DNA from: UWMA-0277 sp965183885
GTDB lineage: Bacteria > Bacteroidota > Bacteroidia > Flavobacteriales > BACL11
DNA: 64,000 nt
Assembly (NCBI GenBank): GCA_965183885.1
Contig: OZ238992.1
Location: 1,550,001 to 1,614,000 of the forward strand
Reading direction: 5' to 3'
Below, in pieces: positions 15,465 through 24,867 of the stretch. The first letter of the stretch is position 1. Every line of letters begins with the position of its first letter. Position numbers and translations under genes: made by a program. Below the pieces are notes generated by a model. That model ran no database searches. It saw only the letters and a program-made list of their open reading frames with translations, and was not told where the DNA came from.

Positions 15465-18400
15465 TTACCTTATAAGTGTAATTGTGCCTTCAAAAGTTCT
15501 TACTTTACCATTAGTATCAGTAATTACAATAGCATATATGTATACACCTGCTTCTGAGAATTTCCCATCATTATAAGGTTTTCCATTCCATCCTATGTTG
15601 ATGTCTTTTGTGTTGAATACTCTTTCTCCTAAACGGTTGTAAATGCTAAAGTCATATTCAGCTACATTTTTTACAATAGGTAGGAAGTAGTCATTACTTT
15701 GATTACTGTTTGGAGTAAATGCATTAGGTATAAAAATTGAGAATGTAGGGTCAATAATAACAGTTTGGTATGCAATTTCAGAGCATCCATTTCCAGCAGT
15801 AGTAAATGATACTATAAATGTACCTGTATCAGCATAAATGTGAGATACTTTATTTATTGAAGAGTTTAGGTTTTCACCATCTCCAAAGTCCCAAGTTCCC
15901 GTAACACTATGGCTTGCAGTATTAATAAAATTTATAATAGGGTCATCTATATCTGTTCTTTCAGGGGTAGCAGTTATATTTGATTCATTTACAGGAATCA
16001 GTACAACATTTGCTGATCCACTAATTGATTTAGCAGTACACCCTTTACTATCAGTTAATCCTGTAATGGTATATATACCTGTTTGGTTTGTGCTTATTGT
16101 ATGGTTAGGATTTGCATTTGATATTAGATATGGATTTATTCCTATAGAATAGTTTATACTAAAAGGAGGAGTTCCTGAAGTAGTATTGAAATTAACATCT
16201 ATAGTACTTCCATCATCACATGCTGTACCACCACCACTTAGTACTATTGTAGCTAAAGGATTAACCTTAAGAGTAGTAGAGTCAATAACTGTAGTTGTAC
16301 AGAAAGCATCACTTACAGAGTTTATAATATAAGTTGTAGTAACACTAGGGCTTATGGATACATTGTCATTAGGGTTGTTTAATGTTACTGATGATGGAGA
16401 TCCATTTACGGTATAGTTTACGGTCCATGGTGTGCTACCAGCGTCAAAGTTGAAAGCAAGAGCAGTTACATCTTGTTCACATATTTCCACATCACTACTA
16501 ATACTCACATTAGGTAATTCTTTTACGTCTAGTATTGCATTATTAGCAAATGTATTTGTACATCCTTTACTATCAGTTACATTGTTAAGTGTATAGGTAG
16601 TTGCGGTTATAGGGTTTACTACTAAAGCCATTCCTGAGCTTAGTAAGTTTCCATTTGCATCTACATTAATAGTTGTAGGTGTTCCTGCATCAGAATAATT
16701 TACTACATAAGGAGGAGTTCCTGAAGTTACAGGGAAGTTAATAGCAGAAGCATCACCAAAGCAAATAGGGTTAGCGCCACTAATATTAATTCCTAAAACA
16801 GGAGTAGGGTTAACAGCTATAGTAACTGAGTCAAGAGGGTTTATGGAGCAGTCATTTGCATCTTTTAGTAATGTTAGGGTATAAGTGTTAGTTCCTAAAC
16901 CGGGTTGTGGGTTAAGTGTATATGTTTGTACACCACTTCCTAAATTATTTAAAGTAGTTTGTGGTATAGTATTTATATTGTAATCAATGCTATACGGAGC
17001 TTTTCCTGTAATAAAATTAAATTCTAAAACACCATCATCTCCAAAGCAAATCTCAGGGGTAGTTGTATTAAAAATAACTGATGGGTTTTCATGAATAGTA
17101 ATATCTAATGGAGCAGGAATTAAACTAGTAGGTGAGTGAGTTCCACTATTATCAATAACACTATCAATAGTAATGGTATTAATACCTAGGTTAAGTATAC
17201 TAGTATCTAGATCAATATTTGTTGATCCTATAGTATTAAATATCTCAGTATAATTAGTTCCATTATAGCTGTAGTATACAGTAACTGGTGTTGTTCCAGA
17301 AGCTAGGTTCATATCTACATTAGGTATTGTTCCTTCGCATATTTCAGGTGTAAGCGTTGTAAAAGGGTTAACAATAGGAGTAGGCTCAACAATAACATCA
17401 GTAGTTAGTGCCGAGTTAGCTGTACATCCATTAGTGTCAACAATTGAAAGAATAGAGTAAGTGGTAGGAGAGATTACAGTAGGAGTAACATCTAATGTCC
17501 CTGAAGTGTCAGGAGCATTAATAGAGAGGGGTTGAGTGTTTGAATTATTATCTGAGATAATAATATTATAACCTGGACTACCCCCAGTTAAAACAATAGT
17601 TAATGTAGTTTGAGATCCTTGAGCTACAGTAGTTGGTGATGCAGAAAAAGAACTTACTACAGGCTGCGGATGAATAGTGATATTAGTTACAACAGTATCA
17701 TTTGGGCAAGGGGAAGCTCCAAGAACTATATAAGTGAATTGATGCGTTCCAGCTCCATAAGTACTAGGGTTTATAATCGCAGATATAGGAGCGCCTACAC
17801 TATTTGTCCATATTCCACCTGGATTTTCATTACTTATTAAAAAGTTAAGGTCGTATGCATTAGTACTATTTATACATATTTCTTGTTTATCTTCTTCTCC
17901 AGCATAAGGTAAAGTGTTAATAGTTGTAGTTAAACTAGCTGTTGATATAGCTCCTATACATCCTGTGCTATCAGTAATGCTTAAAATTGTATAAGTGGCT
18001 GTATTTGTTGGAGTAAAGGTAACAGGATTTCCATTGCTAATATTATTTCCATTATTATCAAGATTATAAGTTATAGTGTTTCCTCCGGTATCTAAGACTA
18101 ATGTGAAAGGAGGGATGCCTGTTAAAGTAAAGCCAAGTGTAAGAGTATCTCCTTCACAAATTGCTGTTGCACCACTAATAGCAGCATCAATAGAAATATT
18201 TGGAGAAACATTTATTGTGTCTGTTATATTACATAATGGGTAGTTGGCATCATAGGCATAAACTTGTACCTGAGTAGGAACAGTAAATGAAGCTGTTGTT
18301 GTATTTACATTTGGAGTGTTTATTCCTGTAGTTATAGGAGTAGTTAGGTTAGTCCAGTTATAGTTGTAGACTGTTGTTGAAGGACAGCTGGCTATAGTGC

Positions 18401-19622
18401 TAAAATCTGTTGGGCTAGATCCAGGAAAGCCAATACCTACTGGAGGGGTTAAGTTGTTTGACTGGCTATCAATAATAGTATATTTACATTCATCTGAGGC
18501 ATTACCTGAGTTATTAAATAAAAAGTCAAGAACATCTCCATCAGTTACAGGAATAGTATAGATTTCAAAAGTATTATTTCCTCCACTAACCATACTGTAA
18601 GAGTTATAAAAAACATTATTGTTATTTAAGTTTAAAAAATGATAATTGTTAGGTGCAGCACCTCCAGTTCCCCACCCTTGTTGAGTAGCTCCTGTTCCAG
18701 GTAAATAGTTCCAAAGTTTTAGAGTGTATTCACAATAGCGTTTAATATCAATTTCTGCACTTAAAGTGTCCTCATCACAAGGAACATCAATTAATGTAAC
18801 ATCTATTGTAGGTTGTTCTACAACAATTGTTTTACTTGCAGTACAAGTATCATCTACCCAATTTGAGAAAGTAAGGTCATAAGTAATAGTAGTAAAAGGA
18901 GCTACCATTTCGGAAAGTTGTGTGCTTCCGGTTATAGTACCTCCATTCCAAAGTGGAGTATATCCAGTTGGTCCGTCAATACTTACATTGTCAATTCCCC
19001 ACTGGTCATAGTCTGGTCCACTTGTTTGAATTTGGTTCCAACGGAATTGAGTTGCTACAGTCATTGCAGCTGGAGGAATTACATAACAAAAATTTTGCCA
19101 GGAATTATATTGATTTGTAGGAAAAGAGCTTAAGTATTGAATATCAGTCCAAGTAGCGCCTAGAGCACTGGTCTTGTATTGTAAATAAACTCCTTCATTT
19201 GGGCCTTCAGGACCATCACATACAAGACCTCCTGGATGTGTTCCTGTTTTAAAATCAAAACAAATATTACCTCCAAAAGAAACATCTACAGGGATAGTAG
19301 TTATAGTTCTAGGAGTTGCACTTCCATTTGTAAACCAAAGATGTTGTCCTCCTCCTGCTGCTGCTATTGTGTTAGGACCACAAGGCATACCAATAATATA
19401 TCCAGTAGTTACTGATTGCCATAAAGGATTTAATGTATTTGGGGTAAAGTCATCCATATAGGCCCCTCCAACACCAATTACATTTAACTCTAAGCTATCT
19501 CCACATGAAATAGTATCTCTAACAGAAATAATATTCGTATTACATTGTGCTTTTAGCTGAATAGCTGGAGTTATGAAAAATAAGAATAAGAAGTATTTTA
19601 GGAATGTAGAGGTATTATTCAT
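15465..19622 (-). CDS. Giant T9SS type B surface protein, cassette copy 1
   Basis: A 1385-residue exported protein. It has a signal peptide (residues 1-25, ending LKAQC). Residues about 45-215 form a reelin-like jelly-roll domain (GVYLQYKT...TQFRWNQIQ...WGIDNVSIDG). A long chain of Ig-like beta-sandwich repeats of about 80-95 residues follows, many ending in a SITDSTGC-type motif. Then come a PKD domain (TWDFGDGENLN) and the gliding-motility C-terminal sorting domain (FIPNAFTPNSNQSNDYF to the end), which directs export by T9SS and cell-surface attachment. The ATG overlaps the upstream small gene by 8 nt. The last ~450 residues match copy 2 except for one Ile/Val. Likely adhesin or matrix protein; ligand unknown. 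Confidence 0.92.
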   Translation of the reverse strand: MNNTSTFLKYFLFLFFITPAIQLKAQCNTNIISVRDTISCGDSLELNVIGVGGAYMDDFTPNTLNPLWQSVTTGYIIGMPCGPNTIAAAGGGQHLWFTNGSATPRTITTIPVDVSFGGNICFDFKTGTHPGGLVCDGPEGPNEGVYLQYKTSALGATWTDIQYLSSFPTNQYNSWQNFCYVIPPAAMTVATQFRWNQIQTSGPDYDQWGIDNVSIDGPTGYTPLWNGGTITGSTQLSEMVAPFTTITYDLTFSNWVDDTCTASKTIVVEQPTIDVTLIDVPCDEDTLSAEIDIKRYCEYTLKLWNYLPGTGATQQGWGTGGAAPNNYHFLNLNNNNVFYNSYSMVSGGNNTFEIYTIPVTDGDVLDFLFNNSGNASDECKYTIIDSQSNNLTPPVGIGFPGSSPTDFSTIASCPSTTVYNYNWTNLTTPITTGINTPNVNTTTASFTVPTQVQVYAYDANYPLCNITDTINVSPNISIDAAISGATAICEGDTLTLGFTLTGIPPFTLVLDTGGNTITYNLDNNGNNISNGNPVTFTPTNTATYTILSITDSTGCIGAISTASLTTTINTLPYAGEEDKQEICINSTNAYDLNFLISNENPGGIWTNSVGAPISAIINPSTYGAGTHQFTYIVLGASPCPNDTVVTNITIHPQPVVSSFSASPTTVAQGSQTTLTIVLTGGSPGYNIIISDNNSNTQPLSINAPDTSGTLDVTPTVISPTTYSILSIVDTNGCTANSALTTDVIVEPTPIVNPFTTLTPEICEGTIPNVDMNLASGTTPVTVYYSYNGTNYTEIFNTIGSTNIDLDTSILNLGINTITIDSVIDNSGTHSPTSLIPAPLDITIHENPSVIFNTTTPEICFGDDGVLEFNFITGKAPYSIDYNINTIPQTTLNNLGSGVQTYTLNPQPGLGTNTYTLTLLKDANDCSINPLDSVTIAVNPTPVLGINISGANPICFGDASAINFPVTSGTPPYVVNYSDAGTPTTINVDANGNLLSSGMALVVNPITATTYTLNNVTDSKGCTNTFANNAILDVKELPNVSISSDVEICEQDVTALAFNFDAGSTPWTVNYTVNGSPSSVTLNNPNDNVSISPSVTTTYIINSVSDAFCTTTVIDSTTLKVNPLATIVLSGGGTACDDGSTIDVNFNTTSGTPPFSINYSIGINPYLISNANPNHTISTNQTGIYTITGLTDSKGCTAKSISGSANVVLIPVNESNITATPERTDIDDPIINFINTASHSVTGTWDFGDGENLNSSINKVSHIYADTGTFIVSFTTAGNGCSEIAYQTVIIDPTFSIFIPNAFTPNSNQSNDYFLPIVKNVAEYDFSIYNRLGERVFNTKDINIGWNGKPYNDGKFSEAGVYIYAIVITDTNGKVRTFEGTITLIR
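15483..16826. repeat. 1344-bp direct repeat, copy 1
   Basis: Line-by-line comparison with 20233-21576 (offset 4750 bp) shows no difference that I could find. It covers the C-terminal third of the giant surface-protein gene. Beyond 16826 the two genes diverge at once, and before 15483 a single base differs close to the stop codon. Confidence 0.92.
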
Positions 19623-20070
19623 TTTTACTAATATTTAAGTTTTTTAATTGAAATTCTGTTAGGGAAACAATTTTGTCAACCCCAGGCATTTTAGCTAAAT
19701 CTTCAGTAAATTTTGAAAAAATACGTAGTGCATTTTGGTTTGTACAATTTCCCTGAATAGTTGTATTTGCAGCAACTATTATTTGTTTGTTAGACTCATC
19801 AGAATCTGATTCACAGTTAATACAATTATTGTTATACCATAGTTCTTCTTTCCAGTTTATAGTAATTTCGTTATTGGTATAATTGCTAATTTTTATTACA
19901 AGAAACTCACTGTTAAACTGTTCTATGTACTCACAATTGGAGTATGTGTATTCAATCTTTACTTGATTGTCTTCATGATAGGTTGTCCAATCATTAGAAC
20001 TTTGGGCAGTTAATAGTGTAATGCTAAAAAGCATTAATAAGGAGATAAAGACTGGTTTAAGTAATTTCAT
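19615..20070 (-). CDS. Small exported protein of unknown function, cassette copy 1
   Basis: A 151-residue protein with a signal peptide (about 1-22, LLMLFSITLLTAQ). The mature part is predicted all-beta: WTTYHEDNQVKIEYTYSNC, FLVIKISNYTNNEITINW and WYNNNCINCESDSDESN. It has four cysteines (YSNC, NNCINC, QGNC) that may form disulphides outside the cytoplasm. I do not recognise a named family. Its 3' end overlaps the giant-protein start by 8 nt (ATGAATAA), so the two are translationally coupled. A paralogue sits in the same position before giant copy 2. It may assist folding, export or attachment of its partner; that is inference from coupling and co-duplication. Confidence 0.85.
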   Translation of the reverse strand: MKLLKPVFISLLMLFSITLLTAQSSNDWTTYHEDNQVKIEYTYSNCEYIEQFNSEFLVIKISNYTNNEITINWKEELWYNNNCINCESDSDESNKQIIVAANTTIQGNCTNQNALRIFSKFTEDLAKMPGVDKIVSLTEFQLKNLNISKNE

Positions 20071-20095
20071 TTTCTTGAGAATATGTTGTTGGTCT

Positions 20096-20103
20096 CAAAT
20101 GTA
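20096..20103 (-). promoter_or_regulatory. -7 promoter box of cassette 1
   Basis: Minus-strand TACATTTG (TAnnTTTG), preceded by a T-tract and CG and followed by GAG-CC. The same arrangement occurs before cassette 2 (24812-24819), so promoter and genes were duplicated together. Confidence 0.55.
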
Positions 20104-20160
20104 CGAAAAAAAAAAGGAGTTTTTTTTCTTTTTTAATTATAAGCTTACGTACCTAAAAAT

Positions 20161-20195
20161 AAAAAGGTGTATTACAAGTTGTAATACACCTTTTT
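20161..20195. terminator. Long hairpin terminator between the two cassettes
   Basis: Perfect 17-bp arms (AAAAAGGTGTATTACAA and its complement) around one central base, A-rich before and T-rich after, so it could act in either direction. It lies 20 nt past the stop of giant copy 2 and upstream of cassette 1. Cassette 1 should therefore be a separate transcription unit. Confidence 0.8.
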
Positions 20196-20214
20196 AAAAT
20201 GATTATTTTTATAG

Positions 20215-23200
20215 TTATCTTATAAGTGTAACTGTGCCTTCAAAAGTTCTTACTTTACCATTAGTATCAGTAATTACAATAGCATATATGTATACACCTG
20301 CTTCTGAGAATTTCCCATCATTATAAGGTTTTCCATTCCATCCTATGTTGATGTCTTTTGTGTTGAATACTCTTTCTCCTAAACGGTTGTAAATGCTAAA
20401 GTCATATTCAGCTACATTTTTTACAATAGGTAGGAAGTAGTCATTACTTTGATTACTGTTTGGAGTAAATGCATTAGGTATAAAAATTGAGAATGTAGGG
20501 TCAATAATAACAGTTTGGTATGCAATTTCAGAGCATCCATTTCCAGCAGTAGTAAATGATACTATAAATGTACCTGTATCAGCATAAATGTGAGATACTT
20601 TATTTATTGAAGAGTTTAGGTTTTCACCATCTCCAAAGTCCCAAGTTCCCGTAACACTATGGCTTGCAGTATTAATAAAATTTATAATAGGGTCATCTAT
20701 ATCTGTTCTTTCAGGGGTAGCAGTTATATTTGATTCATTTACAGGAATCAGTACAACATTTGCTGATCCACTAATTGATTTAGCAGTACACCCTTTACTA
20801 TCAGTTAATCCTGTAATGGTATATATACCTGTTTGGTTTGTGCTTATTGTATGGTTAGGATTTGCATTTGATATTAGATATGGATTTATTCCTATAGAAT
20901 AGTTTATACTAAAAGGAGGAGTTCCTGAAGTAGTATTGAAATTAACATCTATAGTACTTCCATCATCACATGCTGTACCACCACCACTTAGTACTATTGT
21001 AGCTAAAGGATTAACCTTAAGAGTAGTAGAGTCAATAACTGTAGTTGTACAGAAAGCATCACTTACAGAGTTTATAATATAAGTTGTAGTAACACTAGGG
21101 CTTATGGATACATTGTCATTAGGGTTGTTTAATGTTACTGATGATGGAGATCCATTTACGGTATAGTTTACGGTCCATGGTGTGCTACCAGCGTCAAAGT
21201 TGAAAGCAAGAGCAGTTACATCTTGTTCACATATTTCCACATCACTACTAATACTCACATTAGGTAATTCTTTTACGTCTAGTATTGCATTATTAGCAAA
21301 TGTATTTGTACATCCTTTACTATCAGTTACATTGTTAAGTGTATAGGTAGTTGCGGTTATAGGGTTTACTACTAAAGCCATTCCTGAGCTTAGTAAGTTT
21401 CCATTTGCATCTACATTAATAGTTGTAGGTGTTCCTGCATCAGAATAATTTACTACATAAGGAGGAGTTCCTGAAGTTACAGGGAAGTTAATAGCAGAAG
21501 CATCACCAAAGCAAATAGGGTTAGCGCCACTAATATTAATTCCTAAAACAGGAGTAGGGTTAACAGCTATAGTAACAGTATTAGAAGGAGTAACAGTACA
21601 GTTGTTATTATCAGTAATCAAGTTTATTGAATATGTATTATTTCCTACTGCAGCTTGTGGGTTAAGTGTATGGTTTTGTAGTCCAGCCCCTAAGTTTAAA
21701 GGAGTTTGTGGTATAGCATTTATAGTGTAATCAACATTGTAAGGGGCTTCACCACTTAAGAAGTCAAAAGATAAGATGCCGTCTTCATTAAAACATATTT
21801 CAGAAGTAGTCGTACTAAAGGTTACGCTAGGGTTTTCATTAACAGTAACACTTAGTGGTGCTGGAATTAAACTAGGAGGTGAGTGGGTTCCACTATTATC
21901 AACAACACTATCAATAGTAATAGTATTGAGCCCTAGATTAAGGATAGTAGTATCTAGATCTATATTTACAGAGCCTATAGCATTAAATACTTGAGTATGG
22001 TTAGTTCCATTATAGCTGTAGTATACAGCAACTGGAGTTACACCTGCGGCTAATGTTATATCTAAATTAGGTATTGTTCCTTGACATACTTCAGGAGTAA
22101 GTGTTACAAAAGGATTGACTGCAGGCGTTGGTTCAACAATAACATCGGCTGTAAGATTGGAACTTGCAGTACACCCGTTGGCATCAACTATAGAAGTGAT
22201 GGAGTAAGTATTAGTTCCTGGAGATATTATAATTGGAGTTGGACTTATTGTTCCAGACATGTTTGGGTCAACAATTGTAAGAGATCCATTGTACATAGGA
22301 ACGGCATTGTCTACAATATTAATAGTAAAGTTTGGTGTTCCTGCTGACATAACTACTGTTAAATTAGTTGCTACAGTTTGTGGAACTGTAGTTGGTGATG
22401 CAGTGAAAGAACTTACTATAGGTTGAGGGAAGATTGTAAGGTTTGCAACAGTAGAATCATCTGGACAAGGTGCGTTTCCTAAAACAGTATATATAAATTG
22501 ATGAGTTCCAGCTCCATAAGTGTTAGGGTTTATGGAAGGGGGAACAGGAACTCCTGCTAGCGTAGTCCAAACTCCTCCAGGGTCTTCATTTGTTAATAAT
22601 GTTCCCATGTTAAATGAGTTAGTACTATTAATGCAAATCTCTTGGTTGTTAGCTACTCCTGAATAAGGAAGAGTGTTAACGGTTGTAGTTAAACTAGCTG
22701 TTGATATAGCTCCGTTACAACCTGTACTGTCAGTAATACTTGTGATAGTATAGGTAGTTGTACTTGATGGAATAAAGGTTATAGGGTTTCCTCCTACAGT
22801 ACCATTAATATCAAGCGTGTAAGGTGCTATTGCACCTCCTGTATCTAGTAGTAATGTAAAAGGTGGTGTTCCTGTTAATGCAAATCCAAGAGTAACTGTT
22901 TCACCTTCACAAATTGCAGTAGCACCACTAATAGAGATATCAACTGTTGAATTTGGAGTTACAGAAATAGTATCAGTTATATTACATAATGGATGAGTAT
23001 TGTCATAAGCAAATACCTGTATTTGAGTAGGTACACTTACTGAGACAAGAGGACTTTGTGATGAAGGGTTTGTAATATCAGTAGTTCCTCCACTTGTAAG
23101 ATTTGACCATGTGTAGTTGTAAACAGCAGATGAAGGACAGCTAACAACAGTGTTGAAACTTCCAGGAACACCCCCAGGGGCTCCTTGCTGTGTAAGTAAA

Positions 23201-24339
23201 TTATTTCCGCTATCAAAAACTTTATAAAGACATTCATTTGCGGCATTACCTAGTGATGTGAATATGGTGCTAAATTGATCGCCATCAGAAACAGGGATAG
23301 AGTAAGAAACAGAAGTTGCATTAGCTCCATTAGACATGGTATAATTACTGTATAAACTTGAGTTAATATTGACATCTAAATTATGATAGGTTTGAGGGTT
23401 TGTACCTACAGTCCATCCTGGGTTACTTGCTCCTCCAGGTAAGTAGTTCCACAATTCTAAAGTGTAGCTACAGTAGCTTTTAATAGTTGCTTCGGCATTA
23501 AGAGTGTCATTAAGTGCACAAGGAATATTTGTAACAGAAGCATTTACAGTAGGTTGTTCAACAACTATTGTTTTTGTAGCATAGCAAGTATCATCAACCC
23601 AGTTAGAATATACCAAAGAATAAGTAGTTGTAGCATACGGAGCAACAATAACACTATCTTGAGTGTAACTAGCAGGAATAGCTCCTCCACTCCATAGTGG
23701 AGAGTATCCAGTACAAGTTGCAATATTTACATTGTCTATCCCCCAAAAGTCCCATCCAGTTCCAGAGGCATTAGTTTGTATCCATCTAAATTGAGTAGTA
23801 GAAGTTTGTGCAGCTAAAGGTATAGGGTAGCAATAGTTGTTCCATCCAGTATAAGGATATCCAACAGGGTTAAAGTAGAAAATTTGAGTCCAAACTCCAC
23901 CAGCAACCTTGTATTGTAAATAAACTCCTTCGTTAGATTGGTCAGGTCCGTCACAAGTACCCCCTTGAGTTTCTTGTCTAAAGTCGAAACAGATATCTCC
24001 CCCACAAGATGCATCTACAGGGATTGTAGTGGCTGATCTTGGAGTTGGAGATCCAGCACCAAACCATAAGTGTTGCCCTCCATTAGGGTTTGTTCCACAA
24101 GGCCCACCAATAGTGTATCCACTAGTTACAGATTGCCAGAGTCCACTTAGGGTACTAGCTGTAAAATCATCTGATGAGGCTCCTCCAACTCCAATTTGTT
24201 GCAGCTCTAAACTATCACCACAAGAAATAGTATCTCTTGAAGATGCAATGTTAGTACTACATTGAGCATTTAATTGAGTAGAAGCAGCTATGAAAAATAA
24301 GAATAAAAGATATTTCGAAATAGTAGAAGTACTGTTCAT
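20215..24339 (-). CDS. Giant T9SS type B surface protein, cassette copy 2
   Basis: A 1374-residue paralogue of the 15465-19622 protein with the same order: signal peptide (1-25), reelin-like jelly-roll domain (GVYLQYKVAGGVWTQI...QFRWIQTN...WGIDNVNI), Ig-like repeats, PKD domain and gliding-motility C-terminal domain for T9SS export. The N-terminal ~920 residues are clearly homologous but diverged, with many substitutions and small gaps. The last ~450 residues match copy 1 except for one Val/Ile. The start codon shares one base with the stop of the upstream small gene (TAATG), giving tight coupling. A strong hairpin terminator follows. Likely surface adhesin; ligand unknown. Confidence 0.92.
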   Translation of the reverse strand: MNSTSTISKYLLFLFFIAASTQLNAQCSTNIASSRDTISCGDSLELQQIGVGGASSDDFTASTLSGLWQSVTSGYTIGGPCGTNPNGGQHLWFGAGSPTPRSATTIPVDASCGGDICFDFRQETQGGTCDGPDQSNEGVYLQYKVAGGVWTQIFYFNPVGYPYTGWNNYCYPIPLAAQTSTTQFRWIQTNASGTGWDFWGIDNVNIATCTGYSPLWSGGAIPASYTQDSVIVAPYATTTYSLVYSNWVDDTCYATKTIVVEQPTVNASVTNIPCALNDTLNAEATIKSYCSYTLELWNYLPGGASNPGWTVGTNPQTYHNLDVNINSSLYSNYTMSNGANATSVSYSIPVSDGDQFSTIFTSLGNAANECLYKVFDSGNNLLTQQGAPGGVPGSFNTVVSCPSSAVYNYTWSNLTSGGTTDITNPSSQSPLVSVSVPTQIQVFAYDNTHPLCNITDTISVTPNSTVDISISGATAICEGETVTLGFALTGTPPFTLLLDTGGAIAPYTLDINGTVGGNPITFIPSSTTTYTITSITDSTGCNGAISTASLTTTVNTLPYSGVANNQEICINSTNSFNMGTLLTNEDPGGVWTTLAGVPVPPSINPNTYGAGTHQFIYTVLGNAPCPDDSTVANLTIFPQPIVSSFTASPTTVPQTVATNLTVVMSAGTPNFTINIVDNAVPMYNGSLTIVDPNMSGTISPTPIIISPGTNTYSITSIVDANGCTASSNLTADVIVEPTPAVNPFVTLTPEVCQGTIPNLDITLAAGVTPVAVYYSYNGTNHTQVFNAIGSVNIDLDTTILNLGLNTITIDSVVDNSGTHSPPSLIPAPLSVTVNENPSVTFSTTTSEICFNEDGILSFDFLSGEAPYNVDYTINAIPQTPLNLGAGLQNHTLNPQAAVGNNTYSINLITDNNNCTVTPSNTVTIAVNPTPVLGINISGANPICFGDASAINFPVTSGTPPYVVNYSDAGTPTTINVDANGNLLSSGMALVVNPITATTYTLNNVTDSKGCTNTFANNAILDVKELPNVSISSDVEICEQDVTALAFNFDAGSTPWTVNYTVNGSPSSVTLNNPNDNVSISPSVTTTYIINSVSDAFCTTTVIDSTTLKVNPLATIVLSGGGTACDDGSTIDVNFNTTSGTPPFSINYSIGINPYLISNANPNHTISTNQTGIYTITGLTDSKGCTAKSISGSANVVLIPVNESNITATPERTDIDDPIINFINTASHSVTGTWDFGDGENLNSSINKVSHIYADTGTFIVSFTTAGNGCSEIAYQTVIIDPTFSIFIPNAFTPNSNQSNDYFLPIVKNVAEYDFSIYNRLGERVFNTKDINIGWNGKPYNDGKFSEAGVYIYAIVITDTNGKVRTFEGTVTLIR
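20233..21576. repeat. 1344-bp direct repeat, copy 2
   Basis: Partner of 15483-16826, 4750 bp away in the same orientation. No mismatch was seen by eye. Recombination between the copies would delete 4.75 kb and leave one hybrid giant gene. Confidence 0.92.
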
Positions 24340-24785
24340 TAATAAATATTTAAGTTCGTTAATTGAAATTCTGTTAGGGAAATAATTTTGTCAACCCCAG
24401 GCATTTTAGCTAAATCTTCAGTAAATTTTGAAAAAATACGTAGTGCATTTTGGTTTGTACAATTTCCCTGAATAGTTGTATTTGCAGCAACTATTATTTG
24501 TTTGTTAGACTCATCAGAATCTGATTCACAGTTAATGCAATTATTGTCATACCATAGTTCTTCTTTCCAGTCTATAGTAATTTTGTTATTGGTATAATTG
24601 CTAATCTTTATTACAAGAAACTCACTGTTAAACTGTTCTGTGTACTCACAATTGGAGTATGTGTATTCGATTTTTACTTGATTGTCTTGGTGGTAGGTAG
24701 TCCAATTATTAGAGGTTTGAGCAAATGTTTGAACTGTACCGAAAAAAGTAAATATTGAAAAAAGTGTAGCAAAGAATAATTTCAT
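24339..24785 (-). CDS. Small exported protein of unknown function, cassette copy 2
   Basis: A 148-residue paralogue of the 19615-20070 protein. The signal peptides differ (here FFATLFSIFTFFGTVQTFAQ), whereas the mature parts are almost the same, with a few changes such as EITINW/KITIDW. The cysteines and the SDSDESNKQ segment are kept. At DNA level about 330 bp (24359-24690 against 19644-19975) are nearly identical. It is first in its unit, with a TATATTTG box upstream, and is coupled to giant copy 2 through a TAATG overlap. No family was recognised. Confidence 0.85.
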   Translation of the reverse strand: MKLFFATLFSIFTFFGTVQTFAQTSNNWTTYHQDNQVKIEYTYSNCEYTEQFNSEFLVIKISNYTNNKITIDWKEELWYDNNCINCESDSDESNKQIIVAANTTIQGNCTNQNALRIFSKFTEDLAKMPGVDKIISLTEFQLTNLNIY

Positions 24786-24811
24786 GGTTTATTTTGAAGT
24801 TTATAAGGCTC

Positions 24812-24819
24812 CAAATATA
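24812..24819 (-). promoter_or_regulatory. -7 promoter box of cassette 2
   Basis: Minus-strand TATATTTG, in the same T-tract/CG/box/GAGCC context as the cassette 1 promoter at 20096-20103. Confidence 0.55.
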
Positions 24820-24867
24820 CGAAAAAAAAGACTTAACTATTTATATTTCTATTTTACTCTTATGCGT

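Noticed and set aside
22081..22347. Frame opposite giant gene copy 2
   Set aside because: Antisense to a clear coding region, odd composition (many Cys, Arg and Tyr) and no promoter or family match.
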